64,000 bases of DNA from Opitutia bacterium (GCA_004558035.1 SFEJ01000007.1:1-64000); one strand, 5' to 3'. Shown: positions 18,441-27,249, counted from the first letter of the stretch. The notes: generated by a model from the sequence alone, not told the origin. Made by a program: numbers and translations.

Positions 18441-19256
18441 ATGGAAAATTCCGACATCGAAACCCGCCTGAACGCGATCGAAGCCAAGCTCGATGCGCTT
18501 CTCGAAAAAAAGACCGCGAAGGTCGCCCCCGTCAATCCCTTCGGCAAAGCCTACGAATGGACGCCGGGCGCCGACGCGAAGACGCCCGAGGAAATCGAGG
18601 CGTTCTTCGGCTCGCCCGAAATCAGCCGGATCAAGTCGCAGATGTGCGACATCGGCCGCCGCATCTGGGCCAAGGATTTCGTGGACGGCAACGGCGGCAA
18701 CATCACCGTCCGCGTGGGCGACGACCTCGTCCTGTGCACGCCGACGCTCGTCTCCAAAGGCTTCATGAAGCCCGAGGACATCTGCCTGATCGACTTCGCG
18801 GGCAATCAGCTCGCGGGAACGCGGCGCCGCACGAGCGAGGCGATGACGCACCTCGAAGTGCTCAAGCGCGTTCCGAACGCGCGCGCCTGCGTCCACGCGC
18901 ATCCGCCGCACGCGACCGCCTTCGCGATCTCCAACGAAGTTCCCGCCAAGGGCATCATTCCCGAAGCGGAAATCTTCCTCGGCAGCATCGGCATCGCGGA
19001 ATACCAGACGCCGGGCGCGCCCGAGCTCGCCGAGACCGTCGCCGAATGCGCGCGCGGGCACCAGGCCGTCATCATGAAGAATCACGGCGTGCTCTGCTGG
19101 GGCAAGAACGCCGAGGACGCCTACTGGCGCGTGGAGATTCTCGACGCGTACTGCCACACGCTCGCGATCGCGCTCCAGCTCGGACGCGGCCTCTGCGAAA
19201 TCCGTCCGGAAAAGGTGCGCGAGCTCGAGCGCATCCGCGCCGCGCTGATCAAGTGA
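18441..19256 (+). CDS. Class II aldolase/adducin family protein
   Basis: 271 residues. After an N-terminal coiled coil (MENSDIETRLNAIEAKLDALLEKK) the FucA/AraD fold is clear: GNGGNITVRVGDD (phosphate loop), TSEAMTHLEV with the catalytic Glu, HAHPPHATA with two zinc ligands (~H152, H154) and KNHGVLCWG with the third (~H214). Members cleave or epimerise sugar phosphates such as fuculose-1-P, rhamnulose-1-P or ribulose-5-P; the substrate cannot be read from sequence. The start at 18441 sits 29 nt after ychF. Confidence 0.85.
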   Translation: MENSDIETRLNAIEAKLDALLEKKTAKVAPVNPFGKAYEWTPGADAKTPEEIEAFFGSPEISRIKSQMCDIGRRIWAKDFVDGNGGNITVRVGDDLVLCTPTLVSKGFMKPEDICLIDFAGNQLAGTRRRTSEAMTHLEVLKRVPNARACVHAHPPHATAFAISNEVPAKGIIPEAEIFLGSIGIAEYQTPGAPELAETVAECARGHQAVIMKNHGVLCWGKNAEDAYWRVEILDAYCHTLAIALQLGRGLCEIRPEKVRELERIRAALIK

Positions 19257-19276
19257 GGCGCGCCCGCGGAAACGCG

Positions 19277-19300
19277 TTGACAAGGTTTTCGCCTTACAAT
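19277..19300 (+). promoter_or_regulatory. Possible tRNA-Gln promoter elements
   Basis: A perfect TTGACA (19277-19282) and TACAAT (19295-19300) lie upstream of tRNA-Gln but only 12 bp apart, shorter than the 16-18 bp of a normal sigma-70 promoter. Either only the -10 box is used or the -35 match is fortuitous. Confidence 0.35.
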
Positions 19301-19327
19301 TTTTTTGAAAGCCTTCTTTTCGAAAAT

Positions 19328-19401
19328 TGTCCGATGGTGTAATGGCAGCACAAGTGATTTTGGTTCACTTTGTCCAGGTTCGAATCCTGGTCGGACAACC
19401 A
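19328..19401 (+). tRNA. tRNA-Gln(TTG)
   Basis: 74-nt cloverleaf: acceptor TGTCCGA with TCGGACA, D-arm GGTGTAATGGCAGCAC, anticodon stem AGTGA/TCACT with loop TTTTGGT (anticodon TTG), T-loop TTCGAATC and encoded ACCA. Confidence 0.96.
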
Positions 19402-19403
19402 CG

Positions 19404-19435
19404 AAAAAGCCCGCGAAACGCCGCGGGCTTTTTTT
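19404..19435 (+). terminator. Terminator of tRNA-Gln
   Basis: AAAAAGCCCGCG pairs with CGCGGGCTTTTT, followed by a T-run, starting 2 nt after the tRNA. Confidence 0.85.
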
Positions 19436-19529
19436 GCGCCCGCGGGCGTTCCCGCGCGGGTTCTCCGGCGCGTTTTTTTGTTGAGGCGGGAGGCGCAACA
19501 GGATTTTCTTTAGACACCTTCGATTTTCT

Positions 19530-21440
19530 ATGAGCGATCCGATCAAACACGAATGCGGAATTGCCGTCGTCCGGCTTCTGAAACCGCTCGAATACTACGA
19601 GCACAAGTATGGGACGCCGCTGTACGGCTTCAACCAGCTGTTCCTGCTGATGGAAAAGCAGCACAACCGCGGACAGGACGGCGCCGGCATCGGATGCGTG
19701 AAGCTCAACGTTCCCGCGGGAGAAAGCTTCATGGCGCGCGACCGCGCGCTGGGCTCGGGGGCGCTCACGGAAATGTTCTCGCGCCAGCTCGCGGATTACG
19801 AGGAGAAGGTCCGCGAGGGCAAAATCTTCCCGGAAATCCCCGCCACGGTGAAGGAGAACTTCAATTTCGGCGGCGAGCTGCTGATCGGGCATCTCCGCTA
19901 CGGCACCTCCGGCAACTACGATCTTTCGACCTGCCACCCCTTCGCCCGCAAATCCATCTGGCCGACGCGCAACCTGATGATTGCGGGCAATTTTTCGATC
20001 ACGAATCCGGGCGAACTCAACGAAATCCTCGTCAACCGCGGCGCGCATCCCGTGTTCTCGACGGACACGCAGTCGCTGCTCGAGGAGCTCGGCTTCTGGC
20101 TCGACGACGCGCACACGACGATCTTCCGCGAGCTGCGCGACAAGGGCGTTCCCGGGCGTGAAATGCCCGAAATCATTTCCCGCCGCATCGACCTCGCCGA
20201 CGTGCTCCGCAAGGCTTCCGTCAAGTGGGACGGCGGCTTCGCGCTCTGCGGCGTCACGGGCAACGGCGACATGTTCGCGATGCGCGACCCGAACGGCATC
20301 CGCCCGTGCTTCATTCTGCGCACGGACGAAGTCGTCGCCGTCGCGTCCGAACGCGCGGCGCTGATGACGATCTTCAACGCCGAGGAAAGCCAGGTCGAGG
20401 AGCTCACGCCCGGCTCGGCGATGATCGTCGAGAACCACGGCGAGACGCGCTTCGAAAAGATTTTCGAGCCCGGCGAAAAGACGCACTGCACGTTCGAGCG
20501 GCTCTATTTCTCGCGCGGGAACGACGTCGCGATCTACCGCGAGCGCAAGGCGCTCGGCGCCGCGCTCGTGCCGCAGATTCTCGAAGAAATCGACCACGAC
20601 CTGGCGAACACGGTCTTCTCGTTCATCCCGAACACGGCGGAAACCGCCTACTACGGCATGATGGCGGAGCTGCGCGTCAGCCGCCGCCGCGAAGTGCGCG
20701 AGGAACTGCTCGCCGCCGTGAAGAACGGGACCGTGGACGAGGCGCTCATCGAACGCCTCATCATGGGCAATTGGCCGCGCGGCGAAAAAGTCGCGCACAA
20801 GGACATCAAGCTGCGCACCTTCATTTCGCAGGAAAAGACGCGCAACCGCCTCGCCTCGCACGTGTACGACATTTCCTACGGCGTCGTCCGCGAGGGCGAA
20901 AACCTCGTCATCATCGACGACTCGATCGTGCGCGGCACGACGCTGCGCGAGTCCATTCTCAAGATCCTTTCCCGTCCGAATCCGAAAAAGATCATCGTCT
21001 GCTCGTCCGCGCCGCAGGTGCGCTATCCGGACTGCTACGGCATCGACATGAGCGAGCTGGGCAAGTTCCTCGCGTTCCAGGCGGCGGTCCAGCTCTGCCA
21101 GCAGAGCGGCAAGGGCGACATTCTCCGCGAAGTCTACGCCGACTGCGTGCGGGAACTCGAAAAGCCCGAGCCCGACATGGTCAACCACGTCGGCCGCATT
21201 TACGCGCAGTTCTCCGACGAGGAGATCTCCCGCAAGTGCGCCGAGCTCGTCTATCCGGACTGCGACTGGCACGGCGAGCTCGTGCTGATTTATCAGACGA
21301 TCGACAACCTGCTCAAGGCGTGCCCCGGCAGCGCGGGAGCGTGGTATTTCACGGGGAACTATCCGACGCGCGGCGGCTTCCGGGCCCTCAACCGCGCGTA
21401 CGTCAATTTCTACGAAAACCGCGCCGCGCGCGCCTACTGA
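19530..21440 (+). CDS. purF: Amidophosphoribosyltransferase (long form)
   Basis: First step of purine synthesis: PRPP + glutamine to phosphoribosylamine. The catalytic Cys is at residue 9 (KHECGIAVV), so a short propeptide is probably removed; the glutaminase domain continues with GFNQLFLLMEKQHNRGQDGAGIG and HLRYGTSGNYD. The phosphoribosyltransferase part has the PRPP loop NLVIIDDSIVRGTTLRESI. At 636 residues it is much longer than the ~470-510 of classical PurF and resembles the long forms seen in Bacteroidota; the extra C-terminal region (from ~510) is of unknown role. It overlaps the convergent fmt gene by 7 nt. Confidence 0.9.
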   Translation: MSDPIKHECGIAVVRLLKPLEYYEHKYGTPLYGFNQLFLLMEKQHNRGQDGAGIGCVKLNVPAGESFMARDRALGSGALTEMFSRQLADYEEKVREGKIFPEIPATVKENFNFGGELLIGHLRYGTSGNYDLSTCHPFARKSIWPTRNLMIAGNFSITNPGELNEILVNRGAHPVFSTDTQSLLEELGFWLDDAHTTIFRELRDKGVPGREMPEIISRRIDLADVLRKASVKWDGGFALCGVTGNGDMFAMRDPNGIRPCFILRTDEVVAVASERAALMTIFNAEESQVEELTPGSAMIVENHGETRFEKIFEPGEKTHCTFERLYFSRGNDVAIYRERKALGAALVPQILEEIDHDLANTVFSFIPNTAETAYYGMMAELRVSRRREVREELLAAVKNGTVDEALIERLIMGNWPRGEKVAHKDIKLRTFISQEKTRNRLASHVYDISYGVVREGENLVIIDDSIVRGTTLRESILKILSRPNPKKIIVCSSAPQVRYPDCYGIDMSELGKFLAFQAAVQLCQQSGKGDILREVYADCVRELEKPEPDMVNHVGRIYAQFSDEEISRKCAELVYPDCDWHGELVLIYQTIDNLLKACPGSAGAWYFTGNYPTRGGFRALNRAYVNFYENRAARAY

Positions 21441-22477
21441 GCCGCTCGGTCGGCGCCCGACGGCTTCTTCGCCGGGCGCGGCCACGGCGTCGCGCGCGAA
21501 AGCGGGATCATCTCGCGGCTTTCGAGCACCGTTCCCGCGGGAATCTTCAGTCCCGTGAGGAAATCCCGCGCGGGCAGCATGCGCCCGCCCGGACGCTGCA
21601 GCGAATACACGTTCAGCAGCCCGCGTCCCGTCGCGATGACGAGCTCGCCCTTGTTGCGCGAGACGACGGTGCCCGGCGCGGCGTCCTGCGGGAACGTCGG
21701 ATCGTCGAACGCCTCGACGTGCCCGAGCTTGAGCTCCATGCCCTCGTAGGGAATCGTGCAGCCCGGCCAGCCGGAAAGCGCCCGGACGCGCGCGCTGAGC
21801 AGCTTCGCGGGAACGCGGAAATCCAGCCCGGAGTCCGCGCGCGAGATTTTGCGCGTGTAGGAGACGTGCTTTTCGCTCTGCGGAATCGGCTCGACCGTGC
21901 CCGCGATGATGCGCGGAATCGTGTCCGTCGTGATGAAGATGCACGCCTCGGCGATCTTTTCGCGCAGCGACGCGCGCGTCGAACCCGTGTCGAGCGGAAT
22001 GACCGCGCTGCCGACGATGTCGCCTTCGTCGAGCGCGGGAACGATCTTCTGCAGCGTGACGCCGGCGCCGCCGTCGTTGTTGGCGATGGCGGCCTCGATC
22101 GGCGCGGGGCCGCGGTAGTGCGGCAGCAGCGACGCGTGGTAGTTGTAGAAACCGAGCGTCGGCGCGGCGAGCAGGTTCTCGCGCAGAATGTGACCGTACG
22201 CCATCACGAGCCCGATGTCGCAGCGCAGTTCCCGCAGGCGCGCCGCGTCCTCCTCGCCGAGTTTTTCGGGCTGAAAAAGCGGCACGCCGAAGTCCCGCGC
22301 CCAACGCGCGACGGGATTGGGGCTGACCTTCTGCCCGCGTCCGTGCGGACGGTCGGGCTGGGAATAAACGGCCTCGATGCTCACCTGCGCGCGCAGGGGC
22401 GCCGAAATCAAAGTCTCTAGAATGGGCAGCGCGATGCCGTCCGATGCGAAAAATACTATGCGTTTGCGCTCGTTCAT
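21434..22477 (-). CDS. fmt: Methionyl-tRNA formyltransferase
   Basis: Formylates initiator Met-tRNA using 10-formyl-THF, the product of fhs. 347 residues starting MNERKRIVFFASDGIALPILETL; the catalytic core is NYHASLLPHYRGPAPIEAAIANND with the conserved N-x-H, followed by DEGDIVGSAVIPL. The C-terminal tRNA-binding barrel is present. The frame extends upstream to 22576 but conserved sequence begins at the ATG at 22477. The TAG stop is inside the end of purF on the other strand. Confidence 0.93.
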   Translation of the reverse strand: MNERKRIVFFASDGIALPILETLISAPLRAQVSIEAVYSQPDRPHGRGQKVSPNPVARWARDFGVPLFQPEKLGEEDAARLRELRCDIGLVMAYGHILRENLLAAPTLGFYNYHASLLPHYRGPAPIEAAIANNDGGAGVTLQKIVPALDEGDIVGSAVIPLDTGSTRASLREKIAEACIFITTDTIPRIIAGTVEPIPQSEKHVSYTRKISRADSGLDFRVPAKLLSARVRALSGWPGCTIPYEGMELKLGHVEAFDDPTFPQDAAPGTVVSRNKGELVIATGRGLLNVYSLQRPGGRMLPARDFLTGLKIPAGTVLESREMIPLSRATPWPRPAKKPSGADRAAQ

Positions 22478-22594
22478 TGTTTTGCGGATTTCGGGTTTCA
22501 ATCGGGATGAGCGCGCGAATGCCTCACGCGGAAAATTGCGGCGATTCTGACGCAAAAACCGCGCGACGAAAAGCAAATTCGCGCCCGCGCGGCC

Positions 22595-23986
22595 TCAGGC
22601 TTTTTCGCGGCGCGCGAGCGTTCCCGCGACGTCGGCGGGAACGGCGGAGTAGCTCTTGAGAAAGACGAGAATGAGCACGACGTTCAGCGCCCAGGCGAGA
22701 AAATCCGCGACGGGGAAACTCAGCCACACGCCGCGCGTTCCCCAGAAATGCGGGAACGCGATCAGCAGCGGAATCAGAAAAAGCATCTGGCGCGTCATCG
22801 AAAGGAAGATCGCCAGCTTCGCGTGCCCGATCGCCTGATAAAAATTGCCGATGACGATCTGCATGCCCACGAGCGGGAACGCCAGACAGGAAAGGCGCAG
22901 CGCTTCGTCGGAGACGGCGAGCAGCGCGGCGTCGTCCGTGAACTGGACGGAGATCAGATGCGGCAGGAGCACGCAGGCGAGCCCGCCGAGCGCCGTCACC
23001 GCCGTTCCCGCGATCACGCCGTAGCGCAGCGTTTCGCGCACGCGCCCCGTCGCGCCCGCGCCGTGGTTGTAGCCCACGATCGGCTGCATGCCCTGCGTGA
23101 TGCCGATGACGATCATCGCGATCAGAATCTGCACGCGGCTCAGAATGCCGTAGGCGGCGACGCCGACGTCGCCTCCGTGCTCGAGCAGGGCGCGGTTGAT
23201 GACGACCACCACCACGCAGGCGCAGACGTTCATCAGGCACGGCGAAAGCCCGATGGCGACGATGCTCCTCATCGCCTCGAAGCTCGGGCGGAAAATGCCG
23301 CGCGAAAACGCGAGCACGCTCTTCGGATTCAGAAAGTGCGCCAGGATCCAGACCAGGCCGAAAAGCTGCGCGATGACGGTCGCCGCGCCCGCGCCGCGCA
23401 TGCCCCAGCCGAAGCCGCGGATGAAGAGCGGCGCCAGCGCGACGTTGACGAGCACCGTGATGATCGTCGAGAGCATCGCCTTGCGCGGATAGCCCGAGGC
23501 GCGCATCACGTGATTGAGATTGAAGAACAGGAACGTCGCGGGAAGCCCGAAAAGAATGACGCGCATGAAGTCGTAGGCGGGCTCCAGCGTGTTTTCGCCC
23601 GCGCCGAACGCGCGCAGGATCGGCGCGAGAAACGCGTTCGTCCCCCAGCCGAAGCCGACGCCGAGCGCGAGGCTCATCAGCAGCACGTTCCCGAGCACGG
23701 CGAGGGCGGCGTCGAGCTTCTTTTCGCCGAGCCGGATCGACGTGACCGCCGCGCCGCCGATGCCGACGAGCGTCCCGAGCGCGAACGTCAGATTCATCAC
23801 CGGAAACGCGATCGCGATCGCCGCCAGCGCGTCCGCGCCGATCCATTGGCCGATGAAGATGCTGTCCACGACGTTGTAGAGCGAGAACGCGACCATGCCC
23901 GCAATCGCGGGAAGCGAGTACTTCACCAGCAGCGGGAAAATCGGCGCGCCTTCGAGCGCCGCCATCTCGGTCGTTTTTTCACTCAT
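22595..23986 (-). CDS. MATE family efflux transporter
   Basis: 463-residue inner-membrane protein with about 12 hydrophobic helices in two homologous halves. LVKYSLPAIAGMVAFSLYNVVDSIFIGQWIGADALAAIAIAFPVMNL is the signature start of MATE (NorM/DinF/MepA-type) drug/Na+ or H+ antiporters, and IIVIGITQGMQPIVGYNHGAGATGRVRETLRYG is the equivalent in the second half. The substrate is unknown. It lies 117 nt upstream of fmt on the same strand, and its own 5' side is bounded by a hairpin. Confidence 0.92.
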   Translation of the reverse strand: MSEKTTEMAALEGAPIFPLLVKYSLPAIAGMVAFSLYNVVDSIFIGQWIGADALAAIAIAFPVMNLTFALGTLVGIGGAAVTSIRLGEKKLDAALAVLGNVLLMSLALGVGFGWGTNAFLAPILRAFGAGENTLEPAYDFMRVILFGLPATFLFFNLNHVMRASGYPRKAMLSTIITVLVNVALAPLFIRGFGWGMRGAGAATVIAQLFGLVWILAHFLNPKSVLAFSRGIFRPSFEAMRSIVAIGLSPCLMNVCACVVVVVINRALLEHGGDVGVAAYGILSRVQILIAMIVIGITQGMQPIVGYNHGAGATGRVRETLRYGVIAGTAVTALGGLACVLLPHLISVQFTDDAALLAVSDEALRLSCLAFPLVGMQIVIGNFYQAIGHAKLAIFLSMTRQMLFLIPLLIAFPHFWGTRGVWLSFPVADFLAWALNVVLILVFLKSYSAVPADVAGTLARREKA

Positions 23987-24056
23987 AACTTGCGGCGCAC
24001 GCTACACTTTTTTCCGCGGGAACGCAAAACCTTCGCCCTCCGCGCGCGCGGGAACG

Positions 24057-24097
24057 CGAAAAACGCGCGGCGTCCGGGGCGTCGCGCGTTTTTTTTT
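24057..24097 (-). terminator. Bidirectional terminator between the sigma cassette and MATE gene
   Basis: An ACGCGCGGCG/CGTCGCGCGT stem (one G-T pair) is flanked by A5 on one side and T9 on the other, so it can act on either strand. It lies just downstream of the minus-strand periplasmic protein gene. Confidence 0.6.
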
Positions 24098-24121
24098 CGC
24101 GGAGAACGGCGGGAACGCCGC

Positions 24122-24703
24122 TCACTCGCCGTCGCGGGGCGGGGGCGCTTTTTTGTCCGCGCCGCGGCGCTTGCCGGCTTCCGGTTTCGGAAGCCCGAGC
24201 TTCTCGCGGACTTCGCGGAGATAGTCGAACTGCTCCCGCCGGGACATCTTCAGAAACGCCTCCGCCTCCGCCTTCGCCCGGTCTTCCGGCAGCGTCGCGT
24301 AGTAGCGCGCGAGCAGGTTGCGGCGGCGTTCGTCGTAGCGGCGGCGCATTTCCGTCATGAATTTTTCCCGCGTTTCGGGATCTTCCGAAGTGGCGCACTC
24401 GAGATCGCGCGCCATTTCCCTGCGCCTACTTTCGGGCGTCCGCTCCAGCCGCGTAATGAGCTCGCGGATACGCGCCAGCTCCGCGTCGGACATGGAAAAA
24501 AGCGTCTTCAGCATCTGCATCTCCTGCGGGGACACGTTTCGGGGTGGCGGCGGGAGCGGTCCGCAGTCGCGGCATTCCGCTTCCGTTTCCGTCGGCGGCG
24601 GGGGCGGCGGCGCGTCGTTCCCGCGTCGGCGCGGGTGCGGATTCTCGGCGGCGTAGGCGCAGATCGCGCCCGCTGCGAGCAGAAAAAGGATTTTCTTAAT
24701 CAT
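24122..24703 (-). CDS. Small periplasmic helical protein in sigma-factor cassette
   Basis: 193 residues, unrecognised. The signal peptide (MIKKILFLLAAGAICAYA-AE) is followed by a Pro-rich stretch (PPPPPP, PLPPPPR) with two Cys (ECRDC) and then a long charged helical region (~55-170: MQMLKTLFSMSDAELARIRELITRLERTPE, TEMRRRYDERRRNLLARYYATLPEDRAKA). The helical, Arg/Glu-rich plan recalls CpxP/Spy-like or DUF3106-type periplasmic proteins, but there is no firm match. Its first codons overlap the end of the anti-sigma-like gene by 8 nt, making it the third gene of the sigma operon and plausibly its envelope-side partner or target. Confidence 0.65.
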   Translation of the reverse strand: MIKKILFLLAAGAICAYAAENPHPRRRGNDAPPPPPPTETEAECRDCGPLPPPPRNVSPQEMQMLKTLFSMSDAELARIRELITRLERTPESRRREMARDLECATSEDPETREKFMTEMRRRYDERRRNLLARYYATLPEDRAKAEAEAFLKMSRREQFDYLREVREKLGLPKPEAGKRRGADKKAPPPRDGE

Positions 24704-25280
24704 TGTAGGCGAAGATCTCCAGGACGTTGGGATCGATGTTGGAGAGAATCCGCGAGGCTTCGAGCAGCTCGTCGAAGGACGGCGTCTCGTCCTCCGCCTG
24801 CGCGAGCGCGTAAAGTTCGGGATCGTCCGCGAGCGTTCGCGCGAGGCGTTCTTCGAGCCGGTCGCCGGAGGCGTTCCCGCCGAAGCGGAACGCGACGCCG
24901 CAGACGATCGCGAGGCTCGCGGCGAGCGCCGCCGCGCGGAAGAGGCGCATTCCCGTGAAGAAGCGCGGGCGGCGGAACGGCACCGCGTTCCGCCCGGCGG
25001 CGTCCGCGGATTCTTCCTTCGCGGTGCGGATCGCGGCGAGCGTCTTTTCCGCGAAGTCGGGCGCGGGAACGACGGGCGTTTCCCTGAAGAGGCGCGCGAG
25101 GCGGCGGTCGCCCGCGGAGAGCTCCGCGAGCACGCGCGACGGAAAATCGCCGCTCGGCTCGGCGGGCATTTCCGCCAGGAACCGGTTCAGGGTCGCTTCC
25201 GCGTCTTGTCTTTCGTTTTTCATGCTTTGTCTTTTCTTAAAACTCCGGAGGCCGGAAAAGGTTTCGTCGCGGCGGTTCAT
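24696..25280 (-). CDS. Putative anti-sigma factor, single-pass membrane protein
   Basis: 194 residues. The N-terminal ~110 are cytosolic-looking (ATLNRFLAEMPAEPSGDFPSRVLAEL..., PAPDFAEKTLAAIRT). One hydrophobic helix follows (about 120-135, AAALAASLAIVCGVAFRF), then an acidic ~60-residue periplasmic tail. No ZAS His-Cys motif is visible, so the assignment rests on topology and on the ATGA overlap with the ECF sigma gene. An internal ATG at 25223 (MKNERQDAE...) is an alternative start; I kept the coupled one. Overlap at the other end with the periplasmic protein completes a three-gene unit. Confidence 0.6.
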   Translation of the reverse strand: MNRRDETFSGLRSFKKRQSMKNERQDAEATLNRFLAEMPAEPSGDFPSRVLAELSAGDRRLARLFRETPVVPAPDFAEKTLAAIRTAKEESADAAGRNAVPFRRPRFFTGMRLFRAAALAASLAIVCGVAFRFGGNASGDRLEERLARTLADDPELYALAQAEDETPSFDELLEASRILSNIDPNVLEIFAYND

Positions 25281-25825
25281 TTTTCGAGAAATTCCGCGAG
25301 CGATTCTCGCAGCGTCTGCCGCGCGCGGTGAATCCAGTTTTTGACGTTCTGCACGGGCGCGCTCATCGCGTCGGCGATTTCGGCGTAGGAAAGCTCCTGC
25401 TGGCAGAGCAGGAGAATCGCCGTGCGCTGGTTTTCGGGCAGCGCCTCGACAGCGCGCGCGAAGTTCTTCTTCAGCTCGTTTTCGGCGAGATCCGTCTCCG
25501 GCGCGGCGACGGCGGGCAGCTCCGCGGGATCGGTCGGCTCAGCGCCTCGGCGGGAACGCGCGCGGAAATCGCTGACGAGCACGTTGTGCGCGATGTGAAA
25601 AAGGTACGAGGAAAACGCCGCCTTGGGCTCGTATTTCGCCGCGCTGCGGCAGAGCTTGACGAAGGTCTGCTGCGCGAGATCCTCCGCCGCGTGAACGTCG
25701 TTGACCGAGCGCCAGAAGAAATTGATCAGCGGCTTCTGCCATTTGAGTATGAGCTCGCGCGCGGCCGCCTCGTCGTCTTCGGCGATGCGCCGCATCAGCA
25801 GAATGTCGGTTTCGTTCTCGTCCAT
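25277..25825 (-). CDS. ECF-type RNA polymerase sigma factor
   Basis: 182 residues. Region 2 is LILKWQKPLINFFWRSVNDVHAAEDLAQQTFVKLCRSAAKYEPKAAFSSYLFHIAHNVLVSDFRARSR, with the core-binding and -10-reading helices. Region 4 is VEALPENQRTAILLLCQQELSYAEIADAMSAPVQNVKNWIHRARQTLRESL with the -35-reading HTH. An upstream in-frame codon at 25882 exists, but the ATG at 25825 has AAGGG 6 nt before it. It heads a sigma / anti-sigma / periplasmic protein operon, suggesting envelope-stress control. Confidence 0.9.
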   Translation of the reverse strand: MDENETDILLMRRIAEDDEAAARELILKWQKPLINFFWRSVNDVHAAEDLAQQTFVKLCRSAAKYEPKAAFSSYLFHIAHNVLVSDFRARSRRGAEPTDPAELPAVAAPETDLAENELKKNFARAVEALPENQRTAILLLCQQELSYAEIADAMSAPVQNVKNWIHRARQTLRESLAEFLEK

Positions 25826-25906
25826 GGATTTTCCCTTAAACGCCGTTTCCGCGATAATGTTTCGCGGGAACGCGCGCGGCAAGCGAGTAAAGCTCCTTCG
25901 GAGCCG

Positions 25907-25963
25907 GTTATGGTTTAAGGTTTATGGGTTAGGGTTTAAGGTTCAGGGTTTATTAGGGGTTTA
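25907..25963. repeat. GGTTTA(T/A)G-type tandem words upstream of the sigma operon
   Basis: Direct run of 6-8-mers such as GTTTAAG, GTTTATG, GGTTAGG, GTTTAAG, GTTCAGG, GTTTATT in the divergent gap between the sigma gene and the cupin gene. Same word family as the lpxA-rsmG element but without a long inverted arm. Confidence 0.65.
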
Positions 25964-25996
25964 TTTTCTCGGAGCCGCGGCGTAAAATCGGCGACC

Positions 25997-26329
25997 ATGG
26001 CAACGAAAATCGTACGCATCGAAGGCCTTGCCGGCGGCAAGGGACACGTCATCATCGATCATCTGCTCGACGCGGAGCAGATGAAGCGCTCCGCGCGCAT
26101 GTACGCGCGGGTCACGCTCGAGCCGGGCTGCGAAATCGGCTTCCACAAGCACATGAACGAGAGCGAGACCTACTACGTGCTCGCGGGCCGCGGCGCCTAC
26201 AACGACGACGGGAACGTGCGCGAAATCGGCGTCGGCGACGTCACGTTCACGCCGCACGGGCATTCCCACGGCCTGCTCAACACGGGCGCGGAAAATCTCG
26301 TCATCATGGCGCTGATTCTGCTCGACTGA
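25997..26329 (+). CDS. Small cupin-domain protein
   Basis: 110-residue single cupin barrel. GCEIGFHKHMNESETYYVLAGRGAYNDDG is cupin motif 1 with His, His and Glu metal ligands, and FTPHGHSHGLLNTGAENL is motif 2 with the fourth His. The metal-binding set is intact, so it probably binds a divalent metal; catalytic or sugar-binding roles are both possible. It is a single-gene unit, divergent from the sigma operon and convergent, 11 nt apart, with the zinc transporter gene. Confidence 0.85.
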   Translation: MATKIVRIEGLAGGKGHVIIDHLLDAEQMKRSARMYARVTLEPGCEIGFHKHMNESETYYVLAGRGAYNDDGNVREIGVGDVTFTPHGHSHGLLNTGAENLVIMALILLD

Positions 26330-26340
26330 AAAAGCCCGTG

Positions 26341-27177
26341 TCAGATCACCGCGAGCGTGAAGCCCATCAGCAGCATGCCCGCGATGATTCCGTAGATCGA
26401 AATGTGGTGGAAGCCCCAGCGCTCCGCCATCGGCAGCAGCTCGTCGAACGCGATGAAGACCATCGTTCCCGCGACCGCCGCGAAAAGCACGGCGAGCGTC
26501 GTCTCCGAAAGGAACGGATAGAGAAACGCCATCGCGATCGCCGCGCCGACCGGCTCCGAAAGCCCCGAGAGAATCGAGTACTTGAACGCCTTGGCGCGCG
26601 AGCCCGTCGCGTGATAGACGGGAACGGAGACCGTGATGCCTTCGGGAATGTTGTGCAGCGCGACGGCGAGCGCGATCGGCACGCCGAGCGTGAGCGAGTT
26701 CATGCCCGCCGCGAACGTCGCCATGCCCTCGGGAAAATTGTGGATGCCGATCGCGAGCGCGAAGAGCAGGCCGGAGCGCCGCATCTTCAGCGCGGTCGCG
26801 GCGTCCTGATTCGGCGGCGCCACGGGAACGTGCAGCTCCGCGGGGCCGTGCGCCTCGTGTGGATTCTCGTCTTCGGGAACGAGCCGGTCGATCAGCATCG
26901 CGACGAGCATGCCGCCGAAAAACGCCGAAAGCCCGATCAGGTGCCCGGAGAACTTCCCGTGCGCCTCCGCCAGCGAATCCTGCGCCGAGGCGAGCAGCTC
27001 GACGAAGCTGATGTACACCATGACGCCGGCGGAGAGCCCGAGCAGAAACGTGAGCAGGCGCACGTCGTTCTTTTTGACGAAAAAGCCGACGGCGCCGCCG
27101 ATGCCCGTCGCCATGCCCGCGAACGTCGTCAGCGCGAGCACGGTCAGCATGTGTTCCCAGGAAATTTCTCCGTTCAT
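26341..27177 (-). CDS. zupT: ZIP family metal transporter (ZupT-like)
   Basis: 278 residues, 8 hydrophobic segments. The paired metal-site helices HNFPEGMATFAAG and HNIPEGITVSVPVYHATGSR are diagnostic for ZIP transporters of the ZupT branch, which import Zn2+ (and other divalent ions) across the inner membrane. A His/Pro/Glu-rich cytosolic loop (EDENPHEAHGPAELHVPVAP) between helices 3 and 4 is typical. It lies 72 nt after the lysE-like gene on the same strand. Confidence 0.9.
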   Translation of the reverse strand: MNGEISWEHMLTVLALTTFAGMATGIGGAVGFFVKKNDVRLLTFLLGLSAGVMVYISFVELLASAQDSLAEAHGKFSGHLIGLSAFFGGMLVAMLIDRLVPEDENPHEAHGPAELHVPVAPPNQDAATALKMRRSGLLFALAIGIHNFPEGMATFAAGMNSLTLGVPIALAVALHNIPEGITVSVPVYHATGSRAKAFKYSILSGLSEPVGAAIAMAFLYPFLSETTLAVLFAAVAGTMVFIAFDELLPMAERWGFHHISIYGIIAGMLLMGFTLAVI

Positions 27178-27249
27178 GATGCGGGAACGCTAACGCGCCG
27201 CCCGCGCCGCGGCGAGCAAATTTCGGACGCGTTCTTTGCGTTGAAATTT

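Noticed and set aside
19365..22304. A ~980-codon minus-strand frame across purF and fmt
   Set aside because: It shadows two well-supported genes in other frames and has the Arg/Val/Asp composition typical of antisense high-GC frames.
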